From Pseudoxanthomonas sp. YR558 (GTDB taxonomy: Bacteria; Pseudomonadota; Gammaproteobacteria; Xanthomonadales; Xanthomonadaceae): 64,000 nucleotides of DNA. Below the pieces are notes generated by a model, which had not been told where the DNA came from, searched no databases, and saw only the letters and a list, made by a program, of their open reading frames with translations. Position 1 is the first letter of the stretch, and every line of letters starts with the position of its first letter. The DNA lies in assembly GCF_900116385.1 (NCBI RefSeq), contig NZ_FPCI01000001.1, forward strand, positions 62,001 through 126,000. Direction: 5' to 3'. The position numbers were made by a program, and so were the translations under genes. Shown one piece after another: positions 46,718 through 56,434 of the stretch.

Positions 46718-46744
46718 AAAAAAACGCCGCGAGAGATCGCGGCG
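46718..46744 (-). terminator. Intrinsic terminator downstream of flgL
   Basis: On the minus strand: an 8-bp stem (CGCCGCGA / TCGCGGCG) with a four-base loop, then seven T residues. It lies 40 bp past the flgL stop and closes the flgG-flgL transcript. Confidence 0.9.
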
Positions 46745-46784
46745 GGAGGGTCAAGGACTGCTTGAAAAGGGGCGTGCGCCGCCG

Positions 46785-47987
46785 TCAGCCCATCAGCTTG
46801 AACAGTGACAGCGACTGCATCTGCATGAAGACCGTCTGTGCGGCCTGCAGCGCGGTGTTCTCCATCTGGTAGCGGCCGATGGCTTCGGCCCAGTCCAGGT
46901 CGCGCAGGGTCGACAACGTGCCCTGCAGGGTCACGTTGTTGGCTTCGCGCAACGCCGCCGCATCGTCGATAGCGGATAGCTGCGCACCGCCGCTGGCGCG
47001 CGCATCGATCATCTTGCTCTGCGCAGTGGCGACGTCGCGCATCGCGGCCTGCAGGTTGTTCTGCATGGCGGCGCGCTGCGCGTCGGTGGTGGGGTTGGTG
47101 TCCAGCGTGGTGATCAACCCCTGCACCGTGCCGAAGATGTCGCGTGAGCCGGCCGGGCCGAGGGTGAAGCTGTCGCCGTTGGCCGGCTGCCCGTCGATCT
47201 TCATCTGCACGCCCGCGAAGGCGATGCTCTCGCCCTTGGCGTAGGTTCCGGATGCCACCGGATTTCCGCCACTGTCCAGCACCTGGTAGGTATCGCCGGC
47301 GCCGAAGCTGAGCGTGTACGTGCCGCCGGTCCACGCCGTGGAGTCGGTAACGCTGAAATCCATCAGCAGGCCGGTGCCGGTGTTACCCGCGGCGGCTTGG
47401 CCATCGATGCGGCCATCGCCGGTGCGCAGGCGCAGGAAGACTTCGCTGCCTGGCAAGGTATCGGCGACGAACATGTCCGGCGCCACTTCCACCTGACGCT
47501 GGGTCTGATCACCGCTGTAGATCACGCCGCCGCCGGAGATCGCGAACGGCGCGCTGCCGTCGCTGGTACCGCCGAACAGGTAGCGCCCGGCGCCATCGGT
47601 GCTGTTGGCCAGGTCGAGCAGGCCGGCGTAGATCGCTTTGAGTTCCGTGCTGATCGCCTTGCGGCTGTCTTCGCCCATCGCGGCGTTGTTAGCCTGGATG
47701 ACGAGTTCGTTGACGCGCGCCATCGCATCGCCGACCTGGGTCAGCGCGTTCTCCTGCAGGCCCAGGCGGTTCTGCACGGCATTGGCGTTCATGCCGAAGC
47801 GTTCGAGTTCGGCCACGGCGCGGTCCAGGCCGACGGCCGTGCCGGCGGCCACGGGATCGTCCTTCGCGGTGACCAGGCGCTGGCCGCTGGCCAGCTGCTG
47901 CTGGGTGTGCGCCAGCTTCGCCTGCTTGGCCAGCATCGTCGTGATCGACTGCTGGTACATCATGCCGGTGGAGATGCGGTAGTTCAT
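46785..47987 (-). CDS. flgL: Flagellar hook-filament junction protein FlgL (HAP3)
   Basis: Joins hook and filament together with FlgK. 400 residues with the flagellin-like N-terminal helix (M-N-Y-R-I-S-T-G-M-M-Y-Q-Q-S, L-A-S-G-Q-R-L) and C-terminal helix (LQAAQTVFMQMQSLSLFKLM). The middle domain has the Gly/Asp-rich beta region typical of longer HAP3s. The ATG overlaps the flgK stop by four bases. Last gene of the flgGHIJKL run, before a strong terminator. Confidence 0.94.
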   Translation of the reverse strand: MNYRISTGMMYQQSITTMLAKQAKLAHTQQQLASGQRLVTAKDDPVAAGTAVGLDRAVAELERFGMNANAVQNRLGLQENALTQVGDAMARVNELVIQANNAAMGEDSRKAISTELKAIYAGLLDLANSTDGAGRYLFGGTSDGSAPFAISGGGVIYSGDQTQRQVEVAPDMFVADTLPGSEVFLRLRTGDGRIDGQAAAGNTGTGLLMDFSVTDSTAWTGGTYTLSFGAGDTYQVLDSGGNPVASGTYAKGESIAFAGVQMKIDGQPANGDSFTLGPAGSRDIFGTVQGLITTLDTNPTTDAQRAAMQNNLQAAMRDVATAQSKMIDARASGGAQLSAIDDAAALREANNVTLQGTLSTLRDLDWAEAIGRYQMENTALQAAQTVFMQMQSLSLFKLMG

Positions 47988-49864
47988 CGGCGGGTCGCGG
48001 CCAGGAGGGATTGGAAGAGCGTGTCGGCGGTGGCGATGATCTGCGACGCCGCCTGGTAGGCCTGTTGCAGCCGCATCAGGTCGGCGGCTTCTTCGTCCAG
48101 GTTCACGCCGGAAACCGCGTCGCGCGCGGCCTGCGCCTGGTCGTGGATGACCTGCTGCGCCTGCGCGGAGTAGTCCGCCTGTCGCGCCGCCGAACCGACC
48201 TGCGTGGTCAGTCCGCCGATCGCGCCGTTGAGGGTCAGCGTGCCGCCGTTGAGTACGCGCGCATCGTCCAAGTTGGACAGCAGCTTGGCGTTACCGTTGT
48301 CGCTGGAGTTGGCGCCGGTCGGACCCACGCTGAAGGTGTCGCCGGCGGCGGGCGCGCCGTCCAGCACCACGCTCCAGCCGTTGTAGGCGACGGTCTGGCC
48401 CGGCGTGTAGGCGAACGGGCCGGTGCCGTTGATCGTGTACTGGGTGGCGTCGATGAATTCGATGTCGACCGGGGCCAGCAGCCCCGCGTTCGCGGCATCG
48501 GTGACCTTCAGGCCGCTGAGCTTGCCGGTGCCGGTATTGGTCAGGTCGGTGGTCGCCTTCACCGGTGTGGCGGCGGCGATGCGGCTCGGATCGGTGATCG
48601 CCACGCTCAGGTTGCCCGCCGCGCCGGCAGTGGGCTGCAGCAGGAAGCGGTCATTGTTCGCCGGCGTGCCGGAGGCCAGCACGACTTCGATGCCGTTGAC
48701 CACCAGCGGATCGGCGGCGGTGCCGGTGCCGGTCATCGGAATGCTGGCACCGGTATCCGGATGCGTCGCCACCCAACCCGTTCCGTCGAAGCGCAGCAGC
48801 ACGTTCTGCGCATTCAGGCCGGCCACGCTGCCGACCGACGTGGTCAGGTTGGCGTTGCCGGTGTTGTTGGCGTTGGACGAGATGCGCGGCGCGGGCAGGG
48901 AGAAGAAATCCGCGCCCATCTGCCCGTACAGGTCCATGCCCGCGCGATGGCCTTCATTGAAAGTCTGCGCCAGCGAGGTGGCGACACGGCCGAGTTCGGC
49001 CATCGCCGGGTCCAGCACCGTGGTGCGGAACTCGACCAGGCCACCGATCTGTCCGCCCAGCGCGCGCTTGTCGAGCGTCACGCGCTGGCCATTGGTTTCC
49101 AGTGCGACCTGCAGGCGTTCCGGGCGATAGGGATCGGCCACGGTAACCAGCGTGCTGGCGGAGGTGCCGACCACCAGCGGCTGGCCGCCGGCGCTGAAGA
49201 CATTGACCAGTCCACCGTCCTGGGTGATCGCGTTGCCGCCGGTGAAGCCGACGAGTTCGCTGATCAGCTGGTCGCGGCGATCCAGCAGGTCGCCCGACGG
49301 GCTGCTGCTGCCGCCGATCTGGCCATTGAGCTGGGCGATCTCCTTGGCCAGCCGGTTCACTTCGCCGGTGGCGGCGGTGAGGCCGGCGTTGACCTCGGTG
49401 TCCAGGCCGTCGAGGTGCTGGTCGATCTGGCGGAAGCGGGTGACCAGGGCATTCGCCTGCGCCAGCACGCTTTCGCGGTCGGCCGAGCCGGCGGCGTTGG
49501 ACGACAGTGCGTTGACCGAATCGAAGAAGCTCGACCACGGCGCGCTGATGCCGGTGGCCTTCTCGGAAAACAGCTGGTCGAGCCGCGTGGACATCACCGA
49601 CAGCTGCTGCAGGCGCGAGAGTTCGCCGCCGCTGTCAAGCAGGCGCGAGGTGGCCAGCGAATCGGCCATCCGGCGGACGTCGACGATCTGCACGCCGTTG
49701 CCCTGGTAGCCGTAACCGAAGTACGTGCCGTCGCGCGCCTCGAACTCGGTGCGCTGGCGCGAATAGCCCGGCGTGTTGATGTTGGCGACGTTGTGGCCGA
49801 CGGTCGAGAGCGCCCGCTGGAAGGCGATCAGGGCGCTGCTGCCGGTGGCGAGTAGGTTCGACAT
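47984..49864 (-). CDS. flgK: Flagellar hook-associated protein FlgK (HAP1)
   Basis: First hook-filament junction protein, 626 residues. N-terminus L-I-A-F-Q-R-A-L-S-T-V-G-H-N-V-A-N-I-N-T-P-G-Y-S-R with the rod/hook helix motif, variable middle domains with repeated Gly/Thr-rich strands, and C-terminal AADLMRLQQAYQAASQIIAT ending DTLFQSLLAATRR. Lies between flgJ (14 bp) and flgL (overlap). Confidence 0.95.
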   Translation of the reverse strand: MSNLLATGSSALIAFQRALSTVGHNVANINTPGYSRQRTEFEARDGTYFGYGYQGNGVQIVDVRRMADSLATSRLLDSGGELSRLQQLSVMSTRLDQLFSEKATGISAPWSSFFDSVNALSSNAAGSADRESVLAQANALVTRFRQIDQHLDGLDTEVNAGLTAATGEVNRLAKEIAQLNGQIGGSSSPSGDLLDRRDQLISELVGFTGGNAITQDGGLVNVFSAGGQPLVVGTSASTLVTVADPYRPERLQVALETNGQRVTLDKRALGGQIGGLVEFRTTVLDPAMAELGRVATSLAQTFNEGHRAGMDLYGQMGADFFSLPAPRISSNANNTGNANLTTSVGSVAGLNAQNVLLRFDGTGWVATHPDTGASIPMTGTGTAADPLVVNGIEVVLASGTPANNDRFLLQPTAGAAGNLSVAITDPSRIAAATPVKATTDLTNTGTGKLSGLKVTDAANAGLLAPVDIEFIDATQYTINGTGPFAYTPGQTVAYNGWSVVLDGAPAAGDTFSVGPTGANSSDNGNAKLLSNLDDARVLNGGTLTLNGAIGGLTTQVGSAARQADYSAQAQQVIHDQAQAARDAVSGVNLDEEAADLMRLQQAYQAASQIIATADTLFQSLLAATRR

Positions 49865-49878
49865 GCGTTATCCCCAGG

Positions 49879-50943
49879 TCAGCGCCGCAGCGCGTTGCCG
49901 ATGGCGTTGCCCACGGCGTTGCCGACCGGGCCGCCCACCGTGGTGCCGATCGTCGACAGCACCTTGCCCAGCGTGGGACCGTTGGCGATGGAGGCGATCT
50001 TGTTGGCGTAGGTCGGGTCGGTGGCGTAGCCGGCGCGCTGCAGGCCGCGGGCGAAGCCCACGATGTCCTTGCCCGCCGACAGTGCCTGCTGGTAGCGCGG
50101 GTTGTTCTTCAGCATCCGCACGTAGTCGGCGAAGCTCTCGGCGGGCGACGAATACGCGCGGAAATCCGCGGTCTCGGTGTGCTTCACGCCATTCGTGTAT
50201 TCGTGGGTGGCGGTGCGGGCGCGCTCGCCCTTCCAGCCGGTGGCCTTGATGCCGAACAGGTTGTGCGCGCTGTCGCCGTCGCCGGTCTTGATCTGGCGCT
50301 TGCCCCAACCGGTTTCCAGTGCGGCCTGCGCGACCAGTGCGCGCGGGTCCACGCCGAGTTCCTTGGCGGCCTTCTGTGCATGCCCCCAGATCTCGGCCAC
50401 GAAGCGTTCCGGCGTGTTGCGGGCGTACTGGGACGGGTCGGCCGAAGCGACCTGTTCGACCTCGTCGCAGGCCGCGTCGGGACGCACGGTGATGGTGTCG
50501 AACGTGATCGTCTCCGGCATCGCCGAAGCGCCCTGCGTGTCGCGGCTGCCGATGCCGCGACCCGCGATGGCGTCGAGCATCGAGTCGGCATCGGTGCCCG
50601 GCAGCAGGCGCTTGTAGGCCGACAGCGCCGTCGTGGCGGGCACGGCGGGCGTGGCCGCATCGGTGGCGCCCAGCTGGCGCGCGATCATTGGGGCGAGCCC
50701 CAGGCCACGCCCTTGCGACATCGCGGTGGCGATCTGCTGGTCGTACATGTCGCGGAAGACCTGGTTTTCGCCCGGGAACAGCGAATCGCCGAAGCCCGCC
50801 TCGCGCATGCACTTGATCATCATCTGCGCGAACTGGCCCTCGAGCTTGCGCGCGACGTCGTGGATGCGCGCGTTGTCGGCCTTCGCGCTGACGTCGGCCA
50901 GCGGCAGAGAGGGGGTGAGGGCGCTGAGCGGGGCACTGGCCAT
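49879..50943 (-). CDS. flgJ: Flagellar rod assembly protein/muramidase FlgJ
   Basis: Caps the growing rod and opens peptidoglycan. 354 residues: N-terminal rod-binding domain (LEGQFAQMMIKCMREAGFGD, VFRDMYDQQIATAMS), a long linker, and a C-terminal glucosaminidase domain (about 190-330; ERFVAEIWGHAQKAAKELGV, LETGWGKRQIK, HNLFGIKA). A tail of Gly-Asn-Ala repeats (VGGPVGNAVGNAIGNALRR) extends past the enzyme domain. One base separates it from flgI. Confidence 0.95.
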   Translation of the reverse strand: MASAPLSALTPSLPLADVSAKADNARIHDVARKLEGQFAQMMIKCMREAGFGDSLFPGENQVFRDMYDQQIATAMSQGRGLGLAPMIARQLGATDAATPAVPATTALSAYKRLLPGTDADSMLDAIAGRGIGSRDTQGASAMPETITFDTITVRPDAACDEVEQVASADPSQYARNTPERFVAEIWGHAQKAAKELGVDPRALVAQAALETGWGKRQIKTGDGDSAHNLFGIKATGWKGERARTATHEYTNGVKHTETADFRAYSSPAESFADYVRMLKNNPRYQQALSAGKDIVGFARGLQRAGYATDPTYANKIASIANGPTLGKVLSTIGTTVGGPVGNAVGNAIGNALRR

Positions 50944-50944
50944 G

Positions 50945-52126
50945 TCAGATCACCTCGAGCTCCGCGCGCAAGGCGCCGGCCTGCTTCAGGGCTTCCAGGA
51001 TCGCGATCAGGTCGCCGGGCGCGGCACCGACTTCGTTCACCGCGCGGACGATCTCGTCCAGCGAAGTGCCGCCCTCGAATTTGAACATGCGGTTGCCTTC
51101 CTGGCTGACCGACACGCTGGACTGCGGCGTCACCACGGTGGTGCCGCCACGCGAGAATTCGTTCGGCTGGCTGACGTTCGCCGATTCGGTGATGGTCACC
51201 GTCAGCGAACCGTGCGTGACCGCCGCCGGCATCACCTTCACCTGCGCGCCGATCACCACGGTGCCGGTGCGCGCGTTGACGATGACCTTGGCCGGCGCGC
51301 TGCCGGGAGTGAGCTCCAGGTTTTCGATCTGGGCGAGGAAATTCACCCGGCGCGAGATGTCGGCCGGTGCACGCACGGCAACGGTGACCGCATCCAGCGC
51401 GTAGGCATTGCCGGCGCCGAAGTTCTGTTCCAGCGCCGCGACCATGCGCGACACCGTGGTGAAGTCGGCGCGATGCAGGTTCAGCGTGATGGTGCCTTCG
51501 CCGCTGTCCAGCGCATTGGGGATCGCGCGCTCGACGGTGGCGCCATTCGGAATACGGCCCACGCTGGGCACGTTGACCGACACGCGCGAGCCGTCCTTGC
51601 CCTGCGCGCCGAAGCCGCCGACCACCAGGTTGCCCTGGGCGATCGCATAGACCTCGCCGTCGGCACCGCGCAGCGGGGCCATCAGCAGGCTGCCGCCGCG
51701 CAGCGACGTGGCGTTGCCGATCGAAGACACGGTGATGTCGATGGGCTGACCCGGCTTGGCGAAGGCGGGCAGATCGGCATGGATGGCGACCGCCGCGACG
51801 TTCTTCAGCTGTGGATTGACGTTGGCCGGGACGTTGACGCCCAACTCGCCCAACATGTTCTTCAGGCTCTGCACGGTGAAGGGCGCCTGGCTGGTGCGGT
51901 CGCCGGTGCCGTCGAGGCCGACGACCAGGCCGTAGCCGACCAGCGGATTGCTGCGCACGCCGCCGACCTGGGCAAGATCCTTGATGCGCTCGGCGCGCGC
52001 AGCCGGCGCCAGGCAGATCAGCACCAGGCCGATCCAGGCCAGCAGGCCCAGCAGCGTGTAGGTGTCGATCCGGCGCGACTTCTTCGCAGGTGCCGGTGCA
52101 GCGCGGTTGGCTTCGTTGGCGTCCAT
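50945..52126 (-). CDS. flgI: Flagellar P-ring protein FlgI
   Basis: Periplasmic P-ring subunit, 393 residues. A cytoplasmic-like charged stretch (about 20 residues) precedes a hydrophobic signal segment ending A-A-R-A, an unusually long signal peptide. The family core starts [20 protein letters not shown] and continues with [21 protein letters not shown] and the C-terminal [23 protein letters not shown] at 52126 preferred to the adjacent GTG; it lies eight bases after the flgH stop. Confidence 0.95.
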   Translation of the reverse strand: MDANEANRAAPAPAKKSRRIDTYTLLGLLAWIGLVLICLAPAARAERIKDLAQVGGVRSNPLVGYGLVVGLDGTGDRTSQAPFTVQSLKNMLGELGVNVPANVNPQLKNVAAVAIHADLPAFAKPGQPIDITVSSIGNATSLRGGSLLMAPLRGADGEVYAIAQGNLVVGGFGAQGKDGSRVSVNVPSVGRIPNGATVERAIPNALDSGEGTITLNLHRADFTTVSRMVAALEQNFGAGNAYALDAVTVAVRAPADISRRVNFLAQIENLELTPGSAPAKVIVNARTGTVVIGAQVKVMPAAVTHGSLTVTITESANVSQPNEFSRGGTTVVTPQSSVSVSQEGNRMFKFEGGTSLDEIVRAVNEVGAAPGDLIAILEALKQAGALRAELEVI

Positions 52127-52134
52127 CACGATGC

Positions 52135-52821
52135 TCAGTTCGGGAAGATCGGAGAGTTGAAGAAGCGGCCCAGCCAGCCCATCGAATTAGACTGCGCGAT
52201 CGCGCCGCGGCCGCCGTAGGCGATGCGTGCGTCGGCGACCTTGCCGGAGGAGATGCTGTTGTCCGGGTTGATGTCGGCCGGGCGGACGATGCCCTGGATC
52301 TGCACCATCTCGTCGCCCTGGTTCAGGCGCATGTTCTTCTGGCCCTGCACGACGAGGTTGCCGTTGGGCAGGCGCTGGATCACGGTGACCGTCACGCTGC
52401 CCTGCAGCTTGTTGCTCTGCGCGCTGTTGCCGGCGCCGCTGAAGCCGCGGTCGCCATTGATCGAGGCGCTGAGCAGGTCGCGCCCGTTGAGCGTGAGCGG
52501 GGCACCGGCGATGTTCGGTGCGGCCAGGCTGACTTCGCTTTGCTTGTCCACTGAAGTGGTGGCCGAGGTCTGCGCGGTGGTGTTCTCCACCAGGTTGATC
52601 GTCAGCAGGTCGCCCACGTCGCGCGCGCGACGGTCGGCGTACAGGTTCAGGCCGGGGCCCGCGCGATAGATCGAACCCGCGGTGGCCGGCGCCTGCGCGG
52701 CGACCACCGGCTGGATGGGCTGCATCGGTGCGTAGGGACGCACGTCGCCGTAATAGCGCGCGCAACCAGGCAACAGGACCAGGGCGCAGGCGAGGGTGGT
52801 GGCGGACGTGGAGCGCTTCAT
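52135..52821 (-). CDS. flgH: Flagellar L-ring lipoprotein FlgH
   Basis: Outer-membrane L-ring subunit, 228 residues. Lipoprotein signal with lipobox L-L-P-G-C. Family blocks: [14 protein letters not shown], the central [43 protein letters not shown] and the ending [14 protein letters not shown]. Between flgG (32 bp) and flgI. Confidence 0.95.
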   Translation of the reverse strand: MKRSTSATTLACALVLLPGCARYYGDVRPYAPMQPIQPVVAAQAPATAGSIYRAGPGLNLYADRRARDVGDLLTINLVENTTAQTSATTSVDKQSEVSLAAPNIAGAPLTLNGRDLLSASINGDRGFSGAGNSAQSNKLQGSVTVTVIQRLPNGNLVVQGQKNMRLNQGDEMVQIQGIVRPADINPDNSISSGKVADARIAYGGRGAIAQSNSMGWLGRFFNSPIFPN

Positions 52822-52853
52822 GGCGAGCCTCGAGGAAGAGAGCGTCAGGCGGA

Positions 52854-53639
52854 TCAGACGTTGTTGTTGAGGTAACCGAGCATGGAGTCGGTGGTGGAGA
52901 TGGCCTTGGCGTTCATTTCGTAGGCGCGCTGGGTTTCGATCATGCTCACCAGCTCTTCCACGACGTTGACGTTGGAGCCTTCCAGCGAGCCCTGCACGAC
53001 GCTGCCGAGGCCGTTGAGGCCGGGCGTGCCGTTCTGCGCGGGGCCGGAGGCGGTGGTCTCGACGTAGAGGTTCTCGCCCTTGGCCTGCAGGCCCGACGGA
53101 TTGACGAAGTCGGTGAGCGTCAGCGAGCCGATCTCCAGCGCCTGGGCCTGGCCGGCCATGGTCACGCTGATGGTGCCGTCGGCGCCGATGGTCATCGACT
53201 GCGCGCCTTCGGGCACCTGGATGCCGGGCTGCACGGGGTAGCCGCTGTTGGTGACCAGTTCGCCCTGGGCGTTGATCTGGAACGAGCCGTCGCGCGTGTA
53301 CGCCGGCGAGCCGTCCGGCAGGAGCACTTCGAAGAAGCCGCGGCCGTTGACCATGACGTCCAGCGAGCGCCCGGTCTGTTGCGGGTTGCCCTGCTGGAAG
53401 TCCTTCGAGGTCGACACGACGCGCACGCCGGTGCCGAGCTGCAGGCCGGACGGTAGTTGGGTCTGGGAGGAGGTGGAGCCACCGGGCTGGCGGACCTGTT
53501 GGTACAGGAGGTCTTCGAAGCTGGCGCGGTCGCGCTTGAAGCCGGTGGTGTTGGTGTTCGCCAGGTTATTGGAAACCACGGACATGCGCGTCTGTTGCGC
53601 GTCCAGTCCGGTCTTGGCGACCCAGAGGGCTTGGTTCAT
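52854..53639 (-). CDS. flgG: Flagellar distal rod protein FlgG
   Basis: Distal rod subunit, 261 residues. [16 protein letters not shown] start, [14 protein letters not shown] rod motif, [11 protein letters not shown] rod-specific loop and the C-terminal [20 protein letters not shown]. The start at 53639 has AGGAA six bases upstream; the open frame beyond it is leader. Separated from flgF by 756 bp containing the ~500-bp repeat element, and it appears to have its own sigma-54 promoter. Confidence 0.96.
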   Translation of the reverse strand: MNQALWVAKTGLDAQQTRMSVVSNNLANTNTTGFKRDRASFEDLLYQQVRQPGGSTSSQTQLPSGLQLGTGVRVVSTSKDFQQGNPQQTGRSLDVMVNGRGFFEVLLPDGSPAYTRDGSFQINAQGELVTNSGYPVQPGIQVPEGAQSMTIGADGTISVTMAGQAQALEIGSLTLTDFVNPSGLQAKGENLYVETTASGPAQNGTPGLNGLGSVVQGSLEGSNVNVVEELVSMIETQRAYEMNAKAISTTDSMLGYLNNNV

Positions 53640-53701
53640 GGCGTGGTTCCTCGCGGGTGAAGGGGTGGAACCGCGCGATACGGTTCCTCGCCCCCTCTCA
53701 G

Positions 53702-53716
53702 GCAAGTCCTGTGCCG
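53702..53716 (-). promoter_or_regulatory. Probable sigma-54 promoter of flgG-flgL
   Basis: On the minus strand CGGCAC, five bases, TTGCC: the GG and GC invariant pairs are ten bases apart as required, with one deviation (C for T) from TGGCAC-N5-TTGC. It lies 63 bp before the flgG start. Confidence 0.6.
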
Positions 53717-53806
53717 AAACGGGTGTCGTAAGTCCGGCGCGGGCGCCGGGGTCTGTGCGGCGGAAAGATGGCGGGCGGTGGGGCCGGAGATCTTATTGAT
53801 GGACTG

Positions 53807-54301
53807 GCATGGCGCCGCTGGCCGTGGGGGCCTTACTTTTCTTTGCTTGTGCAAAGAAAAGTAAGCAAAAGAAACACCCCCCGGCGGTCCGCCCGCCGCT
53901 GAGCGGCGGGTGCGCAGTCCCGGCGGGAATTTTCGGACGGGGCATCCTGCCCCGGCCGAAAACGGCGCACGTCCTGTGCGCCGCCCCTTTGGGGTTTTAT
54001 CCGCCGTGACTGCCGGACCTTAAGGGGCCCCGAAAGCCGACACGGACAGATCCGGCGTGCACGCCTTTGACTTGTCTCTTCAGGGTCCCCATGAGGCACG
54101 GCGAGTGGGGCGGGTAAAACCCGAAGGGCGCCGGCATGGATGACGGCGTTTCCGTATGGCACATGGATGTGCCTTACGGAAATTCCCGGCCCGCTCGCGG
54201 ACCCGGAGCGAAGCGCAGGGCGTGCCGCCTGGGGTGTGTTTCTTTGATTCTTTCTTTGCACAAGCAAAGAAAGAAGGCCTCCGCGGCGAGCGGCACCATG
54301 C
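53807..54301 (+). repeat. Structured ~500-bp repeat element, copy 1
   Basis: 495-bp element between flgG and flgF. Its ends are inverted repeats (GCATGGCGCCGCTGGCC at the left, GCATGGTGCCGCTCGCC reading in from the right). Each end carries a hairpin built on CTTTGC-loop-GCAAAG: 53832-53865 (15-bp stem, TTGT loop) and 54248-54275 (12-bp stem, ACAA loop). Inside are further perfect stems (GGCGCAC/GTGCGCC, GGGGCA/TGCCCC, GGCACAT/ATGTGCC). No plausible gene. A near-identical inverted copy is at 59167-59686. Confidence 0.93.
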
Positions 54302-54364
54302 TTGAGGCTAGTGAACGCATCCAATGAACGCATCCAGCGAGCGAACGTCGTACGCTCAGAATCT

Positions 54365-54383
54365 ATGAGCGCATCGCGCTCAT
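54365..54383 (-). terminator. Hairpin downstream of flgF
   Basis: ATGAGCG and CGCTCAT form a 7-bp stem with a five-base loop 12 bp past the flgF stop. No T-run. It may end the flgBCDEF transcript before the repeat element. Confidence 0.4.
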
Positions 54384-54395
54384 GGTGCTTGTTGA

Positions 54396-55148
54396 TCAAC
54401 CACCCAATCGCAGCAACTGGTTCGACGACTGCGCCATCTCGTCGCCCGTGCGGATCACCTTCACCTGCATCTCGAACTGGCGCTGCAACTGGATCATCTG
54501 CACCAGCGCACCGGCCGCGTCCACATTGCTGCCTTCCAGCACGCCCATCGTCAGACTGTTGCCGGTGGCGACCGGCAGCGCCGGTGCCTGCGGATCGGAC
54601 GGACGCATCAGGCCATCACCACCGCGCGCCAACTGCGACTGCGCGGCTTCCACGATGCGCATGCGGCCGACGATCGCCATCGTCTGCGGGCCTTCGCCCT
54701 GCGGGATGATCGAGACCGTGCCGTCGGCGCCGATGTCGATCGACTGCGCCGGCGGCACCGCGATCGGGTTGCCGTTGTCGTCCAGCACCGCGCGGCCGCC
54801 GGCGGTGACCAGCTGGCCGTTCGGGGTGACGCTCAGCTCGCCGTTGCGCGTGTACGCCGTACCGCCGTCGGCGGCCTGCACGGCCATCCAGCGGTTCGGC
54901 TGGAGCGAGATGTCCAGCGAACGGCCAGTGACCATCTGCGAACCGGTGCGGCCGTCGAAGCCGGGATCGATCAACACCGCGTCCACGCGCGACGGGAATC
55001 CCTGGCCCTGGATCTTGTACGCCTCGGTGCCGGCCAACGCGGCCTTGAACCCCTTGGTGTCCACGTTGGCCAGGTTGTGCGACACGGTGCCCTGCGCCTG
55101 CAGCGAGGCGCGTGCACCGGTCATTGCGACATAGAGGGCCTTGTCCAT
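54396..55148 (-). CDS. flgF: Flagellar proximal rod protein FlgF
   Basis: Proximal rod subunit, 250 residues. M-D-K-A-L-Y-V-A-M-T-G-A start, S-H-N-L-A-N-V-D-T-K-G-F-K rod motif, central hook/rod core, and C-terminal ALVQMIQLQRQFEMQVKVIR. It lies 28 bp downstream of flgE and is the last gene of the flgBCDEF run; flgG is cut off from it by the repeat element. Confidence 0.95.
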   Translation of the reverse strand: MDKALYVAMTGARASLQAQGTVSHNLANVDTKGFKAALAGTEAYKIQGQGFPSRVDAVLIDPGFDGRTGSQMVTGRSLDISLQPNRWMAVQAADGGTAYTRNGELSVTPNGQLVTAGGRAVLDDNGNPIAVPPAQSIDIGADGTVSIIPQGEGPQTMAIVGRMRIVEAAQSQLARGGDGLMRPSDPQAPALPVATGNSLTMGVLEGSNVDAAGALVQMIQLQRQFEMQVKVIRTGDEMAQSSNQLLRLGG

Positions 55149-55176
55149 GCGTCAGTCTCCGTCGGCGTGCGCCGCG

Positions 55177-56397
55177 TCAGCGGATGTTGATCACCGCCTG
55201 GGTGATCTGGTCCTGTGTCGAAAGCGCCTGCGAATTCGCCTGGAAGTTGCGCTGCGCCACGATCATGTTGACCAGCTGCTCGGTCAGGTCGACCGTCGAG
55301 GATTCGAGCGCGCCCGAGGCCACCTGGCCAAAGTCCGACGTACCCGGCGCACCGATGCGGGGATCGCCCGAAGCGTAGCTGTGCGTCCAGGTGTTGTTGC
55401 CCTGCGACACCAGGCCCTGCGGGTTGGAGAAGTTCGCCAGCGCGACCTGGCCGAGCGCGCGGTCTTCGCCGTTCGAATAGCGGGCGTAGACCACGCCGGT
55501 CTCCGACACGCTGAACTCGTTGAGCTTGCCGGTGGCGTAGCCGTCCTGGTTCTGGATGCGCTTGGAGAACTGCTCGCCGTACTGGGTGGTGCCGCTGATG
55601 TCGAGCGTCATGTTCAGCACGCCCGCGCCGGTGCTCGGCGTGAACGGCGCCAGTGCGACCTGGCCGTTGGCCGGCGCGGTCAGCGCGCCGTTGTTGTCGA
55701 ACTGCACCGTGGTCGCCGCGCCCATCGAGGTGCCGTCCACGTAGACGTGCATGTTCCACTCGTTCGGGTTCGGCGTCTTCACGTAGTAGACGGTCTGCTG
55801 GTGCGCCACGCCCAGCGAGTCGTACACGGTGACCGAGGTGGTCTCGTTGTAGCTGGCGCTGTCCGCGGGCGAGAACGGCGTGATCGTCGGTTGCGCGGCG
55901 TTGCCGGGCAGGGTGACGCCCAACTCGACGTTGGTGGTCGGCGACGGCGGGCTGTCGGTGGTCAGCAGGCGCAGATCGGTCATGTTGCCGGTGTCGAAGC
56001 CCACGCCGTCGGCGCGCGGCGGGAACACCTGCAGGCGGTAGCCTTCCGGCGTGGTGACGTAGCCGTTGGGGTCGCGCTGGAAGTTGCCCGCGCGGGTGTA
56101 GACGTTGGTGCCGTTGTTGCTGACCGTGAAGAAGCCTTCGCGGTCGATCGCCATGTCCAGGTAACGACCGGTCTGGTTGATGTCGCCCTGCGAGAACTGC
56201 TGGGCCACGTTGGTCAGGCGCACGCCGGCGCCGATGCTGTTGCGGGTCAGGCCATAGCCGGTGGTGGAGAACACCTCGGCGAATTCCGCGCGCGACTCCT
56301 TGAAGCCGGTCGTGTTGACGTTGGCGATGTTGTGCGAAGTGACGTTGAGGTCGGCATTGGCCGCCCTCATGCCGGACAGCGAGCTGTTGAATGCCAT
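55177..56397 (-). CDS. flgE: Flagellar hook protein FlgE
   Basis: Main hook subunit, 406 residues from the ATG at 56397, which has AAGGAG six bases upstream. M-A-F-N-S-S-L-S-G-M-R-A-A-N-A-D-L start, SHNIANVNTTGFKESRAEFA motif, variable D1/D2 domains and the C-terminal LVNMIVAQRNFQANSQALST, in which the shared rod/hook helix is clear. 37 bp after flgD. Confidence 0.96.
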   Translation of the reverse strand: MAFNSSLSGMRAANADLNVTSHNIANVNTTGFKESRAEFAEVFSTTGYGLTRNSIGAGVRLTNVAQQFSQGDINQTGRYLDMAIDREGFFTVSNNGTNVYTRAGNFQRDPNGYVTTPEGYRLQVFPPRADGVGFDTGNMTDLRLLTTDSPPSPTTNVELGVTLPGNAAQPTITPFSPADSASYNETTSVTVYDSLGVAHQQTVYYVKTPNPNEWNMHVYVDGTSMGAATTVQFDNNGALTAPANGQVALAPFTPSTGAGVLNMTLDISGTTQYGEQFSKRIQNQDGYATGKLNEFSVSETGVVYARYSNGEDRALGQVALANFSNPQGLVSQGNNTWTHSYASGDPRIGAPGTSDFGQVASGALESSTVDLTEQLVNMIVAQRNFQANSQALSTQDQITQAVINIR

Positions 56398-56434
56398 GGA
56401 AGACTCCTTGCGGGGTACGGTGGGAGCGTGGGTG

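Noticed and set aside
53809..54399. Frames within repeat element copy 1 (e.g. LLFFACAKKSKQKKH-like peptides)
   Set aside because: Same peptides appear in mirrored positions in copy 2; they come from the CTTTGC hairpin and other stems, not from a gene.
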